Part shown: positions 25,401-35,126 of the stretch, in pieces
Position numbering within the stretch: the first letter of the stretch is position 1
Layout of the letters: every line of letters starts with the position of its first letter
Made by a program: the position numbers and the translations under genes
DNA from: Lepidodermella squamata
Taxonomy: Eukaryota; Gastrotricha
Direction of reading: 5' to 3'
Length of the DNA: 64,000 nucleotides
Assembly (NCBI GenBank): GCA_047495785.1
Contig: JBLDXI010000028.1
Span: forward strand, 1,364,001 to 1,428,000
The notes under the pieces: generated by a model
What the model was told of the DNA's origin: nothing
What the model saw: only the letters and a program-made list of their open reading frames with translations
Databases searched by the model: none

Positions 25401-28400
25401 ATGAGCATACTTCTACCTCGAAAAAGCCTGTTTTGAAGAAGTTGGAAACATGTTCTGGCGATTGTTTAGCCAAGGGTGTTCAGTGTTGTGTCGCATGTGG
25501 AGGGGTTGTGAAGGAGGAGCCGATTTTAACGGCTAATTTTGTCAAGGGCGAGCCACGGCATGACGATACGAAACCAGATGCGGACGAAGTGCAACTGCGG
25601 GGTGAGATCGAGTGCGACGACGGCGCTGATGAGGTTGAAGATGGCGAGGAGCAAGTCGAAACTTTCCGCCTTGCTGTCATGAACGTTCAGGTAGGAATTC
25701 TTGTGAATTTATTCGAAAATTTGAAATTAGAGGAATGCAATAACTGGAAAAATTAAATTGGATTAAAAAATCGATTCTACATGATCAAGAATTTGAAGAG
25801 AAAATTAAAAATTAAAAATAGGCTCCATGACTGAAACGACAGTTTAGATCACCAAAAATAAGTTCACGTCACCGAATCGCCAATTTTGTTAATTTTGATC
25901 GAAGAATCGTGCATTTGAACATCGAACAAATGAGTAATAAAAGTCGAGGTGAGTGACTGTCAATTACCAGGCGATAAAAACAAATCAACTCAATTAGACT
26001 TGCAAATATCGCAATAATCGACTGGGTCGTAGCCGTTACAGCTGGTGATTCTGGGTTTGGTTCGAGCTTGCCGAAATCAAACCCGAGTTGCAGAGTTTTT
26101 CATACTACTCGAAATACATCTGAATGGAGTGCCGTCGAGGTGATCGAGCCTGTTGGTATACTGATCGGTAGATTTTATAGCTTCTACAGGGTGGCCAAAA
26201 AATTTTGCAGAAGGCGAATTCGATGCGCATCAATTTAATGAGCAGTTTCAAGAAATTGAGGAGTTCCATTGGCAAGATATAATACTTAAAATTCTTGAAC
26301 TTCTTCAAACTCCTCATTAAATTGATACGCATCGAATTCGCCTTCTGCCCAATTTTTTGGCCACCCTGTAGTTGACGGTAAGAGTGCCATCGGGAATGCG
26401 ATCGGGAATTAGCGTTTTCGGTTGAGGCACGCGACGTCTTAGAACGAACCATTGCGGCGGAATATCGGCAGCATGGATAAGCGAGATGAAGATGAATACA
26501 AACAAAGCGACATCGAGAGCACCCAATTCTGTTTGAATAAGCTGACATTTGGGGATTGGGGTCGGTGGAGGTGTTGCCCACAGATAGTTAAATAGTGGCA
26601 GGTATTCATAAACATAGGGTGCGAAAAAGACAAGAAACGCTGCAACGAAATACTTAGCTCGACTAATAAACTTGGTGTCCTCGACTGCGGCAAAATCTGT
26701 TTCCATATCTGGCTTGCGTCGAGATGCTTCAAGCCGCTTTTTAGCCGGCTAATTAATCAGGGCTGGCCCCAAGAACGCCACGGGCGTCATGGACGAGGCC
26801 GAATTTGACGAGCTTGAGATTGCAGCGTTTTGCAAGAACGTCCAAGGCTATTTCTTCGAACTGTCGACCGTGCTTGATGGAATTAACTCCCCTTCCTAAG
26901 GATAAATTGGACGCTGAACATCGTGAGGAAAAATTCAGGCGTCGTGAGATCGGAGCCTGTCTGAAAAACGCCTTTAATCATTGACATTGTAGGCTTTCAA
27001 TCGTTGACTGCCTGAAATTGTGATTATGATGAATTTGTAAAATTATGAAACAATTATTATCGCACTTCTCACAAATTCCGAGATCCCGCTGGCCGTAATG
27101 CGTCCCCAGCGATAATCCATCCACCTTCCTCTGCTTCCGTCGATTGATGAAATCGATCGATAGAATCAATATCATAAAATTGAATCATCGATGAATGAAT
27201 CCGACAGTAGTTCAAAATCGATAGGTATTTTATTAGCAAGCTTAGCTAAAAATGATGACTCATTTTGACTATTAGAGTATTTGAGTATTAGCGAAACTGC
27301 GAAAGCTGCGTCTTCGCCAGCCCAGGCGAGGTATTGCTCGAACGAGGGTGACTCGATATCGATAGCGCTCAAGGTCGGCGTTGATGATTGTAGAGGTGAA
27401 ATGTCGGTGAACGAGAATTGGTGAATACTCGGGCTGTAACCTTGGAAACGGCGTTGGCGTCCGATTGGCGAACACGCCGAGATCGATCGGTTAGTAAGCG
27501 ACGGCGATTGCGACGATCGAGGCTCGCTTGACTCGAGAACGTATGTTGGCTCAACTTTGACTTTGGGTCGACGAAGGTTGTCAGAATTCGCGAGCGAAAG
27601 ACGGGAGCCGAGTTGCTACCGCGTCAACCGCGCAACTTGTAGACGACGAAGTGAGCGAGGCTGTTCAATACGACGTAGATTGTAGTTAGATGTCATTATT
27701 GTGCGTGAATATCCACTCCGTTTTAGTTCTTTCTGTTAAAAATTCAGATTTTCCTTCATTTCTATTACCGTTAATTTTTAATCTTATATGTTAGGATCCT
27801 ATCGAGCTGGTTCGAAATGTAACGGGTTCGGTCACTCAACGCAACGCTGAAATCATCCAGAATGCGTTCAAAGCCGCTGCTAAGCTGCTTCATGACAATT
27901 CAATGCCCGGCAGTGGTGACGTTCAACCCCTCCTGCGACAGCTGTTCCGGAAACAAGACTACACCCCGCTTGTGCCACCGTCGCCTAAAAAATCGCACAC
28001 CAGTGACGCGAGGCAGCAGAAAAGAGCCGCCAAGGCGAGAATGCTCATGTTGGCGCTGTCGCCCAACAACTCGGTCATTCACTCGCGGGCCCTCGAGTGG
28101 TTTCGCAAAATTCACGTACCCGGAGTGACGTTGCGGTGGCTCTGCTCTGCGGTTGGCGCTATCGGCTTGACTTGTTTGTTGAAAAATGTAAGATTTTGCG
28201 CGACCTTAACTTTTTCAAATAGCAAGTCAAATCAACGTTGTTTACGATTTTTGCCCCCATCGCCAAAATTTTGATTTCATATTTTCAAGGATGAGCCAAA
28301 CGAGCACCCTACATTAAGGGTTCTAGGACTAAATTTGAAAATTTGGCAGTAAATCTCGCAAAAATTTGGAAAAATTGCAAAAATCAAGTTCTAGAATTCT

Positions 28401-31061
28401 GAACTTCAGTGCTGGAACATCTTTTTCTAATGTGCAAAAATGTGGATCCACTAATTTATTAAACGTTACGTGGAAATGCATAAATATGCGCGTAGGCAGT
28501 AAAAAAATAAAATTGGTCAAGTATTCAAAATATTGAACGAATGCATCGAATACTCACCCCTTATAATCTGATACAGCTCATCACTTGCATCTTACTCACA
28601 CCAAGGATCCCCTTGGCAATATGGAATAATTGTAAATTATATTGACAATAGTTGTAAATAACTTTATCGAAAAGCAAACCTCTTGCTCAAACTTGGTGAT
28701 CTCTTGTCCGATGAGCAAGGAGTTTACTTCAAAATAGAGAGTTCGCTTCTGCGGTACCTGTTTTTGTTGTTGGAAACTTCGTAATAACGCGTTTGATTTC
28801 TTTGTAAGAAGGTCCATCGTGAGATGATTCCATTCGAACGAAAATAACTTGATTACTATATTACGCTATTACGGGAATATCCTCGATAGCCCTTGAGATC
28901 GTTGAGCCTGTAATGGACAGTTGGTAAACAACATTTCCCAATCGATAATCTGGCTTCTGCGGTAAGAGAACGTAGTTTGATATCTCATACCAACCCGATG
29001 TTGTCCATTCGGCGTTGATTTTGTTCATAGCCTTGAGCGTTAAGGCTATTACGAACTTTTTCACCAACCCAGGACGCCAGACAGCTCGACGTGATCGAGC
29101 ATACCTTCAGGCGATCGCGACCGATCCTGTGATCAGCGATGAAGCGAGCGCTTTGATTAGGCGAAATCGCCTTCGTGTGGCGAAGAAAATGGCGAATAAA
29201 AATATATAGATTGTTTGGCTAATAATGCTCCACTTGGCTTTCGATGCCAAACCAATTAAAGGTTTTTACGTTCATGAAAAATTCATGAGAACGATCTTCG
29301 ATAAAAAAACACAGTGAATCGATGTAGGTAAGAGTTTTTTCGATAATAAAACGTTTAGAAAATTTTAAATTCAGACTTTGGAGTTTTTCGACAATCATTT
29401 GTTTCGTTACAAAAAAAATTTTTAGCTATGAAGGCAAAACCTTTGCGACCGTATTTTACAGGTTGTTGCTGGCGAACCTGAATCTTAGCTTTTGCCACTT
29501 TGATGGGCCGCGGTGGGGGCTTGATCAGCCGACTGTCAGACGTTTGTTGAACAGTCTGATTTTGACGATTGTTGAAAGCCGGCGGTCTGGGTGGCGGTTT
29601 TCTCAAAATTTTAACTGATTCAACGATCTGCTCGGCGGACGGCATTGATTCGGCGACATCGTCTTCATGTGAGGAAGATATTTCTTACAAAGCCGACCCA
29701 GTCAGAAAAAATTAAATCGAAAATTATTTCAGGGGTAGTACTATATGACGGATACTTGGTAATAGGAAAATCTTGAACAGGAACCGCTTGTCAAACAGGC
29801 TAGTTAGGCGACCGTCGACTTCGTCTCAACTTGTCACATTGGTTATTTTCGAGCCAACGGCGCAGCCGCGGTAGAATTTTCGATAGTTGCATGATAGATG
29901 TCGTGAAGTGAATGTATAAAAAATCGAATTGATGTAAAACAGTAAGAATTTTGAGGTGAAATCCTCGTCTAGCAGAATCATTTCTTCGTCCGAGCTCATT
30001 GTCGAGAAAAAGCAAAAAATATGTTAGTTACTCGAGAAATATGATTGTTTGTTCGGTCTCTGTTGAGGTTGCCGATTTTATACTGGTCCTACGCGTGGTC
30101 AGCCTCTACCTGGCCCGCAGTAATCATTTTAATTGATGATTAATTAAAAATTGAGAATGCTGGTTCCAGGCCACAAATTATATTTCGTTAGAGATAGGCC
30201 TACGAATTGGCTCGCCTCTGTGGGGCCATAGACAATTCATCTGGCGATATTTAAAAAATAAATTATGTGATTAATTTCGGAAAAAAAGTAATTTACTGTC
30301 AACAAAAGATGGGTTATTAAACTTATTTTTCAATTATTTTCATTTTTGGGAAAATCTTGTTCTGAAACTGAAATTACGAAATTTTGCTACACGCCTCCAA
30401 ATGATCAATTTATATTTATTTTTAGGTTCTTTTGTTCGACGTTTCAATTGATGAAAACAACATCGCGGCCGAAATTTGGCAAGTCGTGAGCGCGAAACTC
30501 GCAACCGAACTCGGTCTCGTGGTTACGCAACACGCGAGCAGCGATACTAAATCAACAGCAGGAGCCGCGCCGCCGCCGCCGGCCGACGCAATGGCCCTGC
30601 CGATGTTTGTTCCCGCCATAAATTCAAATCTCGCGCCAAATTCATCGCAGCAGCAACAAGGCGATAATAGTAAACAACAGCAAGTGCTCGTCAGGCTGAA
30701 CTGCACGGCTCGGTATCGCACGTGGAAAGCGCGCGAAGAAGCGGCGACCGCGTTACGCCGCGCCGGGTCATGCCCGACAGGCCCGGGACTAAGCAGCTGC
30801 GAACCGCTCGTCGACGATTACGGCCTCGCTTTTGAAACGCAAATCAGCAAATTCGCGGCGTTTTCGTGCGAGAATGGGATTAGCAGTGATCCTGTTAATT
30901 TTAGTGTGCTAGTGCTGAGGGCGGTGGATGCGAAGGGACAGGATGAATTGAGGCTCGAAATGGCTGTGCCCGGTGAGGCGCCCAGTCACCCGCCCAGTTT
31001 CTTCTCATCTATCAGTGCTTTGTTAACTAAACGCTTTATTGACTCGATTGGATTTTTGTAA
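19499..31061 (+). CDS. TUT1: U6 snRNA terminal uridylyltransferase (TUT1-like)
   Basis: Six exons (19499-19589, 19819-20012, 22633-23167, 24729-25690, 27795-28187, 30426-31061) give 936 residues. Domain order is the TUT1 signature: a U1-type C2H2 zinc finger split over exons 1-2 (CTIC...H...GKRH), an RRM over exons 2-3 (IYVSGDRP, RCFAFVEFADK), then the nucleotidyltransferase core with GS (232-233), the DVD acids (244-246) and a third acid in LDISVD (348). The PAP-associated segment includes ILAIRYWAKK and, in exon 5, DPIELVRNVTG. Exon 6 likely forms the C-terminal RNA-binding region. A disordered acidic/Cys-bearing insert ends exon 4. TUT1 adds the 3' oligo(U) tail of U6 snRNA in the nucleus, needed for splicing. 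Four introns are 1.5-2.6 kb and carry transposon relics and antisense ORFs, unlike the short introns of neighbours. Confidence 0.93.
20344..20529 (-). other. Short ORF in TUT1 intron 2
   Basis: A 61-codon antisense frame in the second TUT1 intron, just beyond the gag fragment. It reads as a soluble, charged peptide containing CYPPSDGEKCLSYKP. It could be a further fragment of the retroelement in 20.8-21.3 kb or an unrelated exon. I do not recognise it. Confidence 0.2.
20818..21320 (-). mobile_element. Copia-type retrotransposon gag fragment
   Basis: An antisense open frame of about 165 codons inside TUT1 intron 2 matches the UBN2/gag polypeptide pattern of Ty1/copia elements. It has MWAALKAHFE, a run of R-L-L-x-F-H, the H-L-R-D-F-x-x-L-x-x-x-L-x-x-A-G-M spacing, and FHSLPPSLGNMQTM. 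No protease, integrase or reverse transcriptase was found next to it, and no LTR pair is obvious. It is a truncated insertion rather than a working element. Its GC content is higher than the surrounding intron, which helps to delimit it. Confidence 0.65.
21492..22061 (-). CDS. Possible nested gene, unknown product
   Basis: Antisense to TUT1 intron 2. The first frame opens with ATG at 22061 (MATEEQPGPFTSLYDETL...). A second frame ending at 21492 reads LWFEKSLFGLRYSS and continues with a charged helical stretch to WDLLNDD. The two can be joined in frame by a 33-nt GT-AG intron near 21780-21812, which would be unusually short for this window. The joined protein would be about 180 residues, soluble and helical, without a recognised domain. 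A pseudogene or a wrong join is possible. Codon composition looks protein-like. Confidence 0.4.
23782..24190 (-). mobile_element. hAT transposase relic (dimerisation domain)
   Basis: Antisense in TUT1 intron 3. An 83-codon frame (24033-23782) shows the hAT C-terminal dimerisation signature: AAKWLFCIPASSEPCERLFS, then G-x-L-x-x-x-R-x-R-L, and an E-E-T-L-x-L-N-x-W tail. An upstream frame (24190 to about 24030) continues the similarity only after a frame change, so the copy is broken. The catalytic upstream region is missing. It is a dead fragment of an hAT element. A hAT-like MITE also occurs at 58662-58922. Confidence 0.72.
24279..24560 (-). other. LCCL-like domain fragment in TUT1 intron 3
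   Basis: A 93-codon antisense frame begins with ATG at 24560 and has CQVTTVTCPAGC followed by SDFYSQH, VGAGIAVVSRSGVVILR and a final STNNIK. The order TCPAGC ... Y ... AxIAV ... GVV ... Y ... NxI resembles an LCCL domain, an extracellular module. The usual second cysteine pair (the S-I-C-x-A-A-x-H segment) is not kept. There is no signal peptide. It may be an exon of a nested gene, or a captured and decayed fragment next to the hAT relic. Domain call is tentative. Confidence 0.35.
26187..26368. mobile_element. Hairpin MITE with mariner-like ends
   Basis: A 182-bp near-perfect palindrome in TUT1 intron 4. Both ends carry CAGGGTGGCCAAAAAATT in inverted orientation and are flanked by TA (26185-26186 and 26369-26370), the target duplication of Tc1/mariner elements. 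The arms match for about 75 bp with few mismatches around a centre near 26277. No coding capacity. The right end falls inside an antisense ORF. Confidence 0.85.
26317..26706 (-). CDS. Nested two-helix membrane protein ORF
   Basis: Antisense in TUT1 intron 4. The frame from ATG 26706 encodes 129 residues with two hydrophobic segments: about residues 18-44 (FVAAFLVFFAPYVYEYLPLF) and 61-79 (ALFVFIFISLI). A proline-rich PPPTPIP loop lies between them. The last 17 codons are read from the MITE at 26187-26368. Removing the element and one TA copy restores AAC TAG, so the ancestral frame ended with a stop at exactly that point, after 112 codons. No family is recognised. It could be a small real gene, an exon of a longer one, or a relic. 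Confidence 0.4.
   Translation of the reverse strand: METDFAAVEDTKFISRAKYFVAAFLVFFAPYVYEYLPLFNYLWATPPPTPIPKCQLIQTELGALDVALFVFIFISLIHAADIPPQWFVLRRRVPQPKTLIPDRIPDGTLTVNYRVAKKLGRRRIRCVSI
27172..27696 (-). pseudogene. Nested 174-codon ORF with one in-frame TAG
   Basis: Antisense in TUT1 intron 4. From ATG at 27696 one frame runs 174 codons to a stop ending at 27172, interrupted only by TAG at 27618-27616 (codon 27). The product starts MTSNYNLRRIEQPRSLRRLQ, is rich in Ser, Pro and Arg in its first two thirds, and then has a compact hydrophobic end (YLAWAGEDAAFAVSLILKY). A 21-nt GT...AG segment ending in this TAG would splice it out in frame, but that is shorter than any other intron here. Pseudogene, stop readthrough, sequencing error and a start downstream are all possible. 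No domain is recognised. Confidence 0.35.
28861..29209. other. Overlapping short ORFs in TUT1 intron 5
   Basis: A 68-codon minus frame (29067-28861) and a 64-codon plus frame (29015-29209) overlap here. The plus frame ends with a charged, helical, protein-like stretch (ATDPVISDEASALIRR). Neither has a recognised domain or clear splice partner. Kept only as a possible relic; the rest of the intron shows nothing further. Confidence 0.15.
29355..29677 (-). other. Possible nested proline-rich exon
   Basis: Antisense in TUT1 intron 5. The frame can open after a TTTGTAAG acceptor-like site near 29678 and reads HEDDVAESMPSAEQIVES, then KPPPRPP and KPPPRP (class of SH3 ligand), ending at 29355. An acidic first exon could lie near 30000 (MSSDEEMILLDED), but I cannot join them with confidence. 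Unknown function; it may be an untranscribed relic. Confidence 0.25.
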
Positions 31062-31314
31062 TAAAATGAAGAATTTTGATGAAATTTCAGATTTACTTCT
31101 GGGTTCTTCCGAAACGCAGAGAAAGATGTTGAGCAACTGAACGAAAATTTGAAATGAAAATGAAGAAATTGTGAAAAATAATTTTTAAGGTAGAATTTTT
31201 CGAAAACTGTTTCTGCTGCTTTCACTCGCCAACCACAGAAAATCCTAACACTGAATTCCCGTCCCCAAAACGGAATTAAGCAAAAGACGAGAACTGATGA
31301 AATGTTCAAAAATG

Positions 31315-31320
31315 TTTATT
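31315..31320 (-). terminator. Polyadenylation signal of histone H1 gene
   Basis: TTTATT on the plus strand, AATAAA on the minus strand, lies 139 nt beyond the H1 stop codon. No histone 3' stem-loop is visible in between, so this H1 transcript is probably polyadenylated and not restricted to S phase. The convergent TUT1 gene ends at 31061. Confidence 0.6.
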
Positions 31321-31458
31321 GCGTTTTTTCAGTTGTTTTTATAGCAAAGTCGAGTCATCGGTATCAAAGAGCGTTCAAAATCGAATACAAAAACAGTAAA
31401 ACACGAGGAGGCGCACAAAACAGTTTATGGGCGAAGAGAAGAGAGACACGATTATAAA

Positions 31459-32162
31459 TTACGCCTTAGCAGCAGCCTTGGGCGCGGCGGCCTTCTTCGC
31501 GGCAACTTTCGGCTTCTTCGCAGCGGCCTTCTTGGGTTTCGCGGCGGTCGCCTTCTTCGCCTTCGGAGCCTTGGGCTTCTTGGGCGAGGAAGCGGCCTTT
31601 TTGGCAGACTTGGGCTTGGCAGCCTTCTTCGCCTGAAATACACAGAAGAAATTAGAACAAGCCGAATAACTAAAATGAATAAATTTACCTTAGCGGGCTT
31701 AGCAGCAGGAGCAGCGGCGGCAGTTTCACCAGCAGCAGCGGGCGCGGCTTCGGTCTTCTTGGCAGCCTTCTTCACGCCAGTCTTCTTAGCCTTGGTGCCG
31801 GCCTTCTTCGCCTTGGGCGCTTTCGGCTTGGCGGCCTTCTTCACCTTCTTCTCGACCTTCTTCTCGCCAACCTTGAACGAGCCCTTGACTTGCACGAGCG
31901 CCTTGGCCGTGACGAGGCGTTTGAAAGCGAGGCGCAGGTGGGCGTTGATCTTCTTCTCGTCCTTGCCAACGTTGAAGTGAGCCTGGATGTACTTGGCGAT
32001 GGCCTGGCGAGACGAACCGCCGCGTTCCTTCAGAGCAGTGATAGCAGCGACGATCATGTCAGCGTACTTCGGGTGAGCAGCAGGCGCCTTGGGCTTCGCG
32101 GTCTTGGTCTTCTTGACGGCCTTGGCGGGCGCGGCAACAGCGGGAGCAGCAGCATCAGTCAT
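31459..32162 (-). CDS. Linker histone H1
   Basis: Two exons (32162-31689 and 31632-31459) give 215 residues. A short Ala/Lys N-tail is followed by the winged-helix globular domain, from AAHPKYADMIVAAITALKE through GGSSRQAIAKYIQAHF to LAFKRLVTAKALVQVKGSFKVG, and a long Lys/Ala/Pro C-tail with several PKK and AKK repeats. The protein binds linker DNA at the nucleosome dyad and compacts chromatin. The usual GxGASG turn between the last two wing strands is missing (VQVKGSFKV), giving a shorter wing. The 56-nt intron lies in the C-tail; translating straight through it gives a false Arg-rich end. A TATA box lies upstream and an AATAAA downstream. Confidence 0.96.
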
Positions 32163-32267
32163 TTTGTTGATGAAGTGTTGTCGAAAACGAACGAACGAAT
32201 AAACACGAGAGAAAGAGAATGCGCGATGTGAGCGAGTGATGATGTTTATGCGCCGTAATGACCGAGC

Positions 32268-32275
32268 TATTTATA
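32268..32275 (-). promoter_or_regulatory. TATA box of histone H1
   Basis: TATAAATA on the minus strand, 106 nt upstream of the H1 start codon. This would place the transcription start near 32240 with a short 5' UTR. It is one of the few clean core-promoter motifs in the window. The remaining bases up to the protease gene show no other gene. Confidence 0.65.
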
Positions 32276-32690
32276 CGAGCACGCGCACGCGGCCGACGGA
32301 CCTCGCCGTAGTGCGCACAAGTGAGAGTTTATGTGCGCGCACGAAAATAATACTGTGCTACACCTGTGATCGCGATCACTTCGATTTCTTCCGATCCTTA
32401 CATCGAAACATCGAACAACCTACATCAATCTATAGCCAGATAAATTTCCTATCCGCCCATATCAGTTTCATCAAGGCGCAAGTTGGAGGAGTAACAAATT
32501 TTATGCGCTAAAGATGAAATTTCATGTTTTTCCAGACCCTTCTGCACAAAATCACGTGTTTAATTGAATTTTTATCGATTATCGAAAGTTTTATTTCAAC
32601 AATCACCTTTACCAATGTGTTGAGAAGTATGTAATGATAAGTTATCATAAATTAAGTTGGATAAAATTTGCAAAAATTACGCTAAAAACG

Positions 32691-34804
32691 TCAATATTGC
32701 GGCGGCAGGTCGGGCACGTTCTGAACGATCCAGTCTGCGAATTTTCCCACGGCCACGTAGACGCCTGTTTCAAGTGTTAACCGTTATTATAGCCATAAAA
32801 ACATAAGTTAACACGATAATTACCGGGTAAATTCGGCTGGGCACAGGAGAAGCCGAATGACACGATACCCACCACTGACCAAATGGTAGGGAAATTGCCT
32901 TGCCTACAAACCAGAGGCCCGCCGCTGGAATAGAGTGACTAAAACTTGTGGAATTTATTAATACTACTGCTGACTCACCTGTCTCCTGAACAACTATCGA
33001 TGCCGCCTTGAGGATAACCAGCGCAAAACTAGAGGAAATATATTAAAACATGCCGTAGTATTTTTTGAAAGAATATACCATATTTTCAGTCAGCAATTTT
33101 CCGAAACGCTGATCCATCGACCGGCAGTTGGCGTCGGATAAAATCGGAACAGGCGCTTGTTTCAAAAACCCTTCACCGCCCGTGTTCATAGTTGTCCCTT
33201 GATTAGATTGATTTTATATATTTTTTAATATTGCTTCAATCGATATTTGCTCACCAAATCCTGTTACGAAACAAAACGTGCCCGGCTCAGGTACGCGTTT
33301 AGGCAAACACACCGGGCTGACGTAGGTGTTCATAGCCACGCCGGGTTCTTTCAGCCTTAAAATCGCCACATCCGAATCGTAGCGGCTTTTCTGGCCGTAC
33401 ATAGGATGGATTGTTACTTTTTCCAAACCAAGGATTTGCTGCGTCTCCGGCTCGTTCTCATCTCGACTAACACGACCAAAAATGACCTAATTTTTCCAAT
33501 CAAAAAAAATTGATTAGGTTCTTCTCAAATATAGCGAGAATTTTGAAAGCTTACCGTGTAGAGTTGGGGATTAGTAGACAGAGCGAAGCAGTGAGCTGCG
33601 GTCATGACATGCAGGCGAGACAATAAAATGACGCCGCATTCGTGTTTATCGCCCCGGTACCGCAAACTGCCCTGCCACGGCCAACTGTACGGCCTCGCTA
33701 CGTTTCCGCCAACAATCTGCAACAGTTTTGGCGTCGTCTGCACTGTGCAATGAAAATTATGCAAAATTTATGCTTAAATACGCGATAAACTCCCGTTTTA
33801 ATGTTTCTTTACCATAGAGAAAAACCAGTTTTAAAAAAATGTTGTTAGTATTCACGTACATGTCGGCGCATCGTTCGACTCTAGTGGCTTGAAAAACGGG
33901 TAGCCGCACACGGTCTGGTTGCCGAAATCAACGACGGCCGTGTCTGGAGCAGATCTTTTCGTGGAAGCGGCAACTGTCGATGCGGGATAAGTAAAATCAT
34001 CTGCGGGCCGCGTTGTTGAAATAGCGGTTGTTGTAGTCGACAGCGTATCATTATTATCGGCTACCCCTAAATTGCGAAAAAATTCAATTTTAAAACAAAA
34101 ATCTTGAATATTATATAAAATCTGAAAATTTAAATTGGTCTCATTTGCAATTTAAATATATTTTCAGATTTTACATACCTAATATTAAAATTAAAATCTA
34201 TTATAACTAATTGCTTTTTTTCATTTTCATTCGATCGAAAAATTTGGAAAAATACCATCGTTGCAAGGTATCGGTTTAGCGTAGCCTAAAAATCCCTGCT
34301 GAGGCAGCTGAGCCGACGGCCCGGGCGATTCGCTGTAGAAAACCACGTGAAGCCGACTGCCGGTTGTTCGAATCGGATCGGGAAGTTGCGCCGGGGCCCC
34401 GCACATGCGCATCAGTTGCTTCGAGCTCGGTGTTGAACCGTCGAAAGCAGCCAGATAACCGCTGTAACACGCGGCCGCGTAATCTACGGCAAATCTTTCA
34501 AGCTTAAATTCAATACAGCTCCCTCTAGCAACGGCTACAAAAAATTACGAAAAATTCTGTAAATAATTGAAAAATTAAGAAAATTGAGTAAGTTACCTAC
34601 TAGCCATTTCAAATTGGCTGGTTGATCTCCGGGTTTAAATCTCGGAGTTTGTACCGTGATCACTGGCTGTTGGGCATTCAGTGGGTTAGCATCTCGACCT
34701 TCAGCTTCAAATTCGTCATGGGCCGGCAGTAAGATGTATTGCGGCGGATTCGCCGTAACAACGGAGCAACAAAAAATAACTGATAAAATTAACAAATTTA
34801 TCAT
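32691..34804 (-). CDS. Secreted CUB-domain trypsin-like serine protease
   Basis: Nine exons (34804-34597, 34534-34256, 34060-33860, 33742-33555, 33486-33255, 33197-33079, 33028-32979, 32924-32824, 32764-32691) give 483 residues. A signal peptide ([15 protein letters not shown]) leads to a CUB-like domain ([33 protein letters not shown]), a Thr-rich linker with CGYPFF, then an S1 peptidase starting IVGGN (239). The catalytic triad is intact: His in TAAHC (280), Asp in DSDVAILRL (331), Ser in GDSGGP (426). Asp six residues before that Ser predicts cleavage after Arg/Lys. The residue before IVGG is Gln, not Arg or Lys, so activation would need a non-tryptic enzyme. Likely extracellular, perhaps in immunity, cuticle or digestion. 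The protein has no transmembrane segment. Confidence 0.93.
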
Positions 34805-35126
34805 TTTTCAAATAAAACGAGGTATCGAAATTGTCAAAACGCTCAATTTCAATGATAAAAGTCTGAGAAAATTCCAGCACGCGCCCACAAACCGTGACCT
34901 TATGTCGCAGCTCGACGGCCACGTGATCATATTAAAAATAAATAGTTCAGGAAAATTTAATAAAATTTCGTAATCCTTTTTATTTTTGCTTAAATCAGCT
35001 GCGATTCAAATCGATCATTAGGTTTATTTTATTTTCGATAGTTAACGCTGAAATTGGATAAAATTCGTATCGCTTAAAACAAGCTTTGTCAAGTTTTTAA
35101 GGTTAAAACCAGCTTTTGTCTGATTT

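Noticed and set aside
26041-26100. GGTTCGAGC-like segment considered as a tRNA T-arm
   Set aside because: No acceptor stem, D-arm or anticodon arm could be fitted around it.
31452-31688. Arg/Pro-rich C-terminus of histone H1 obtained by reading through the intron
   Set aside because: A clean GTAAAT...TTTCAG intron removes it and restores the Lys/Ala tail.
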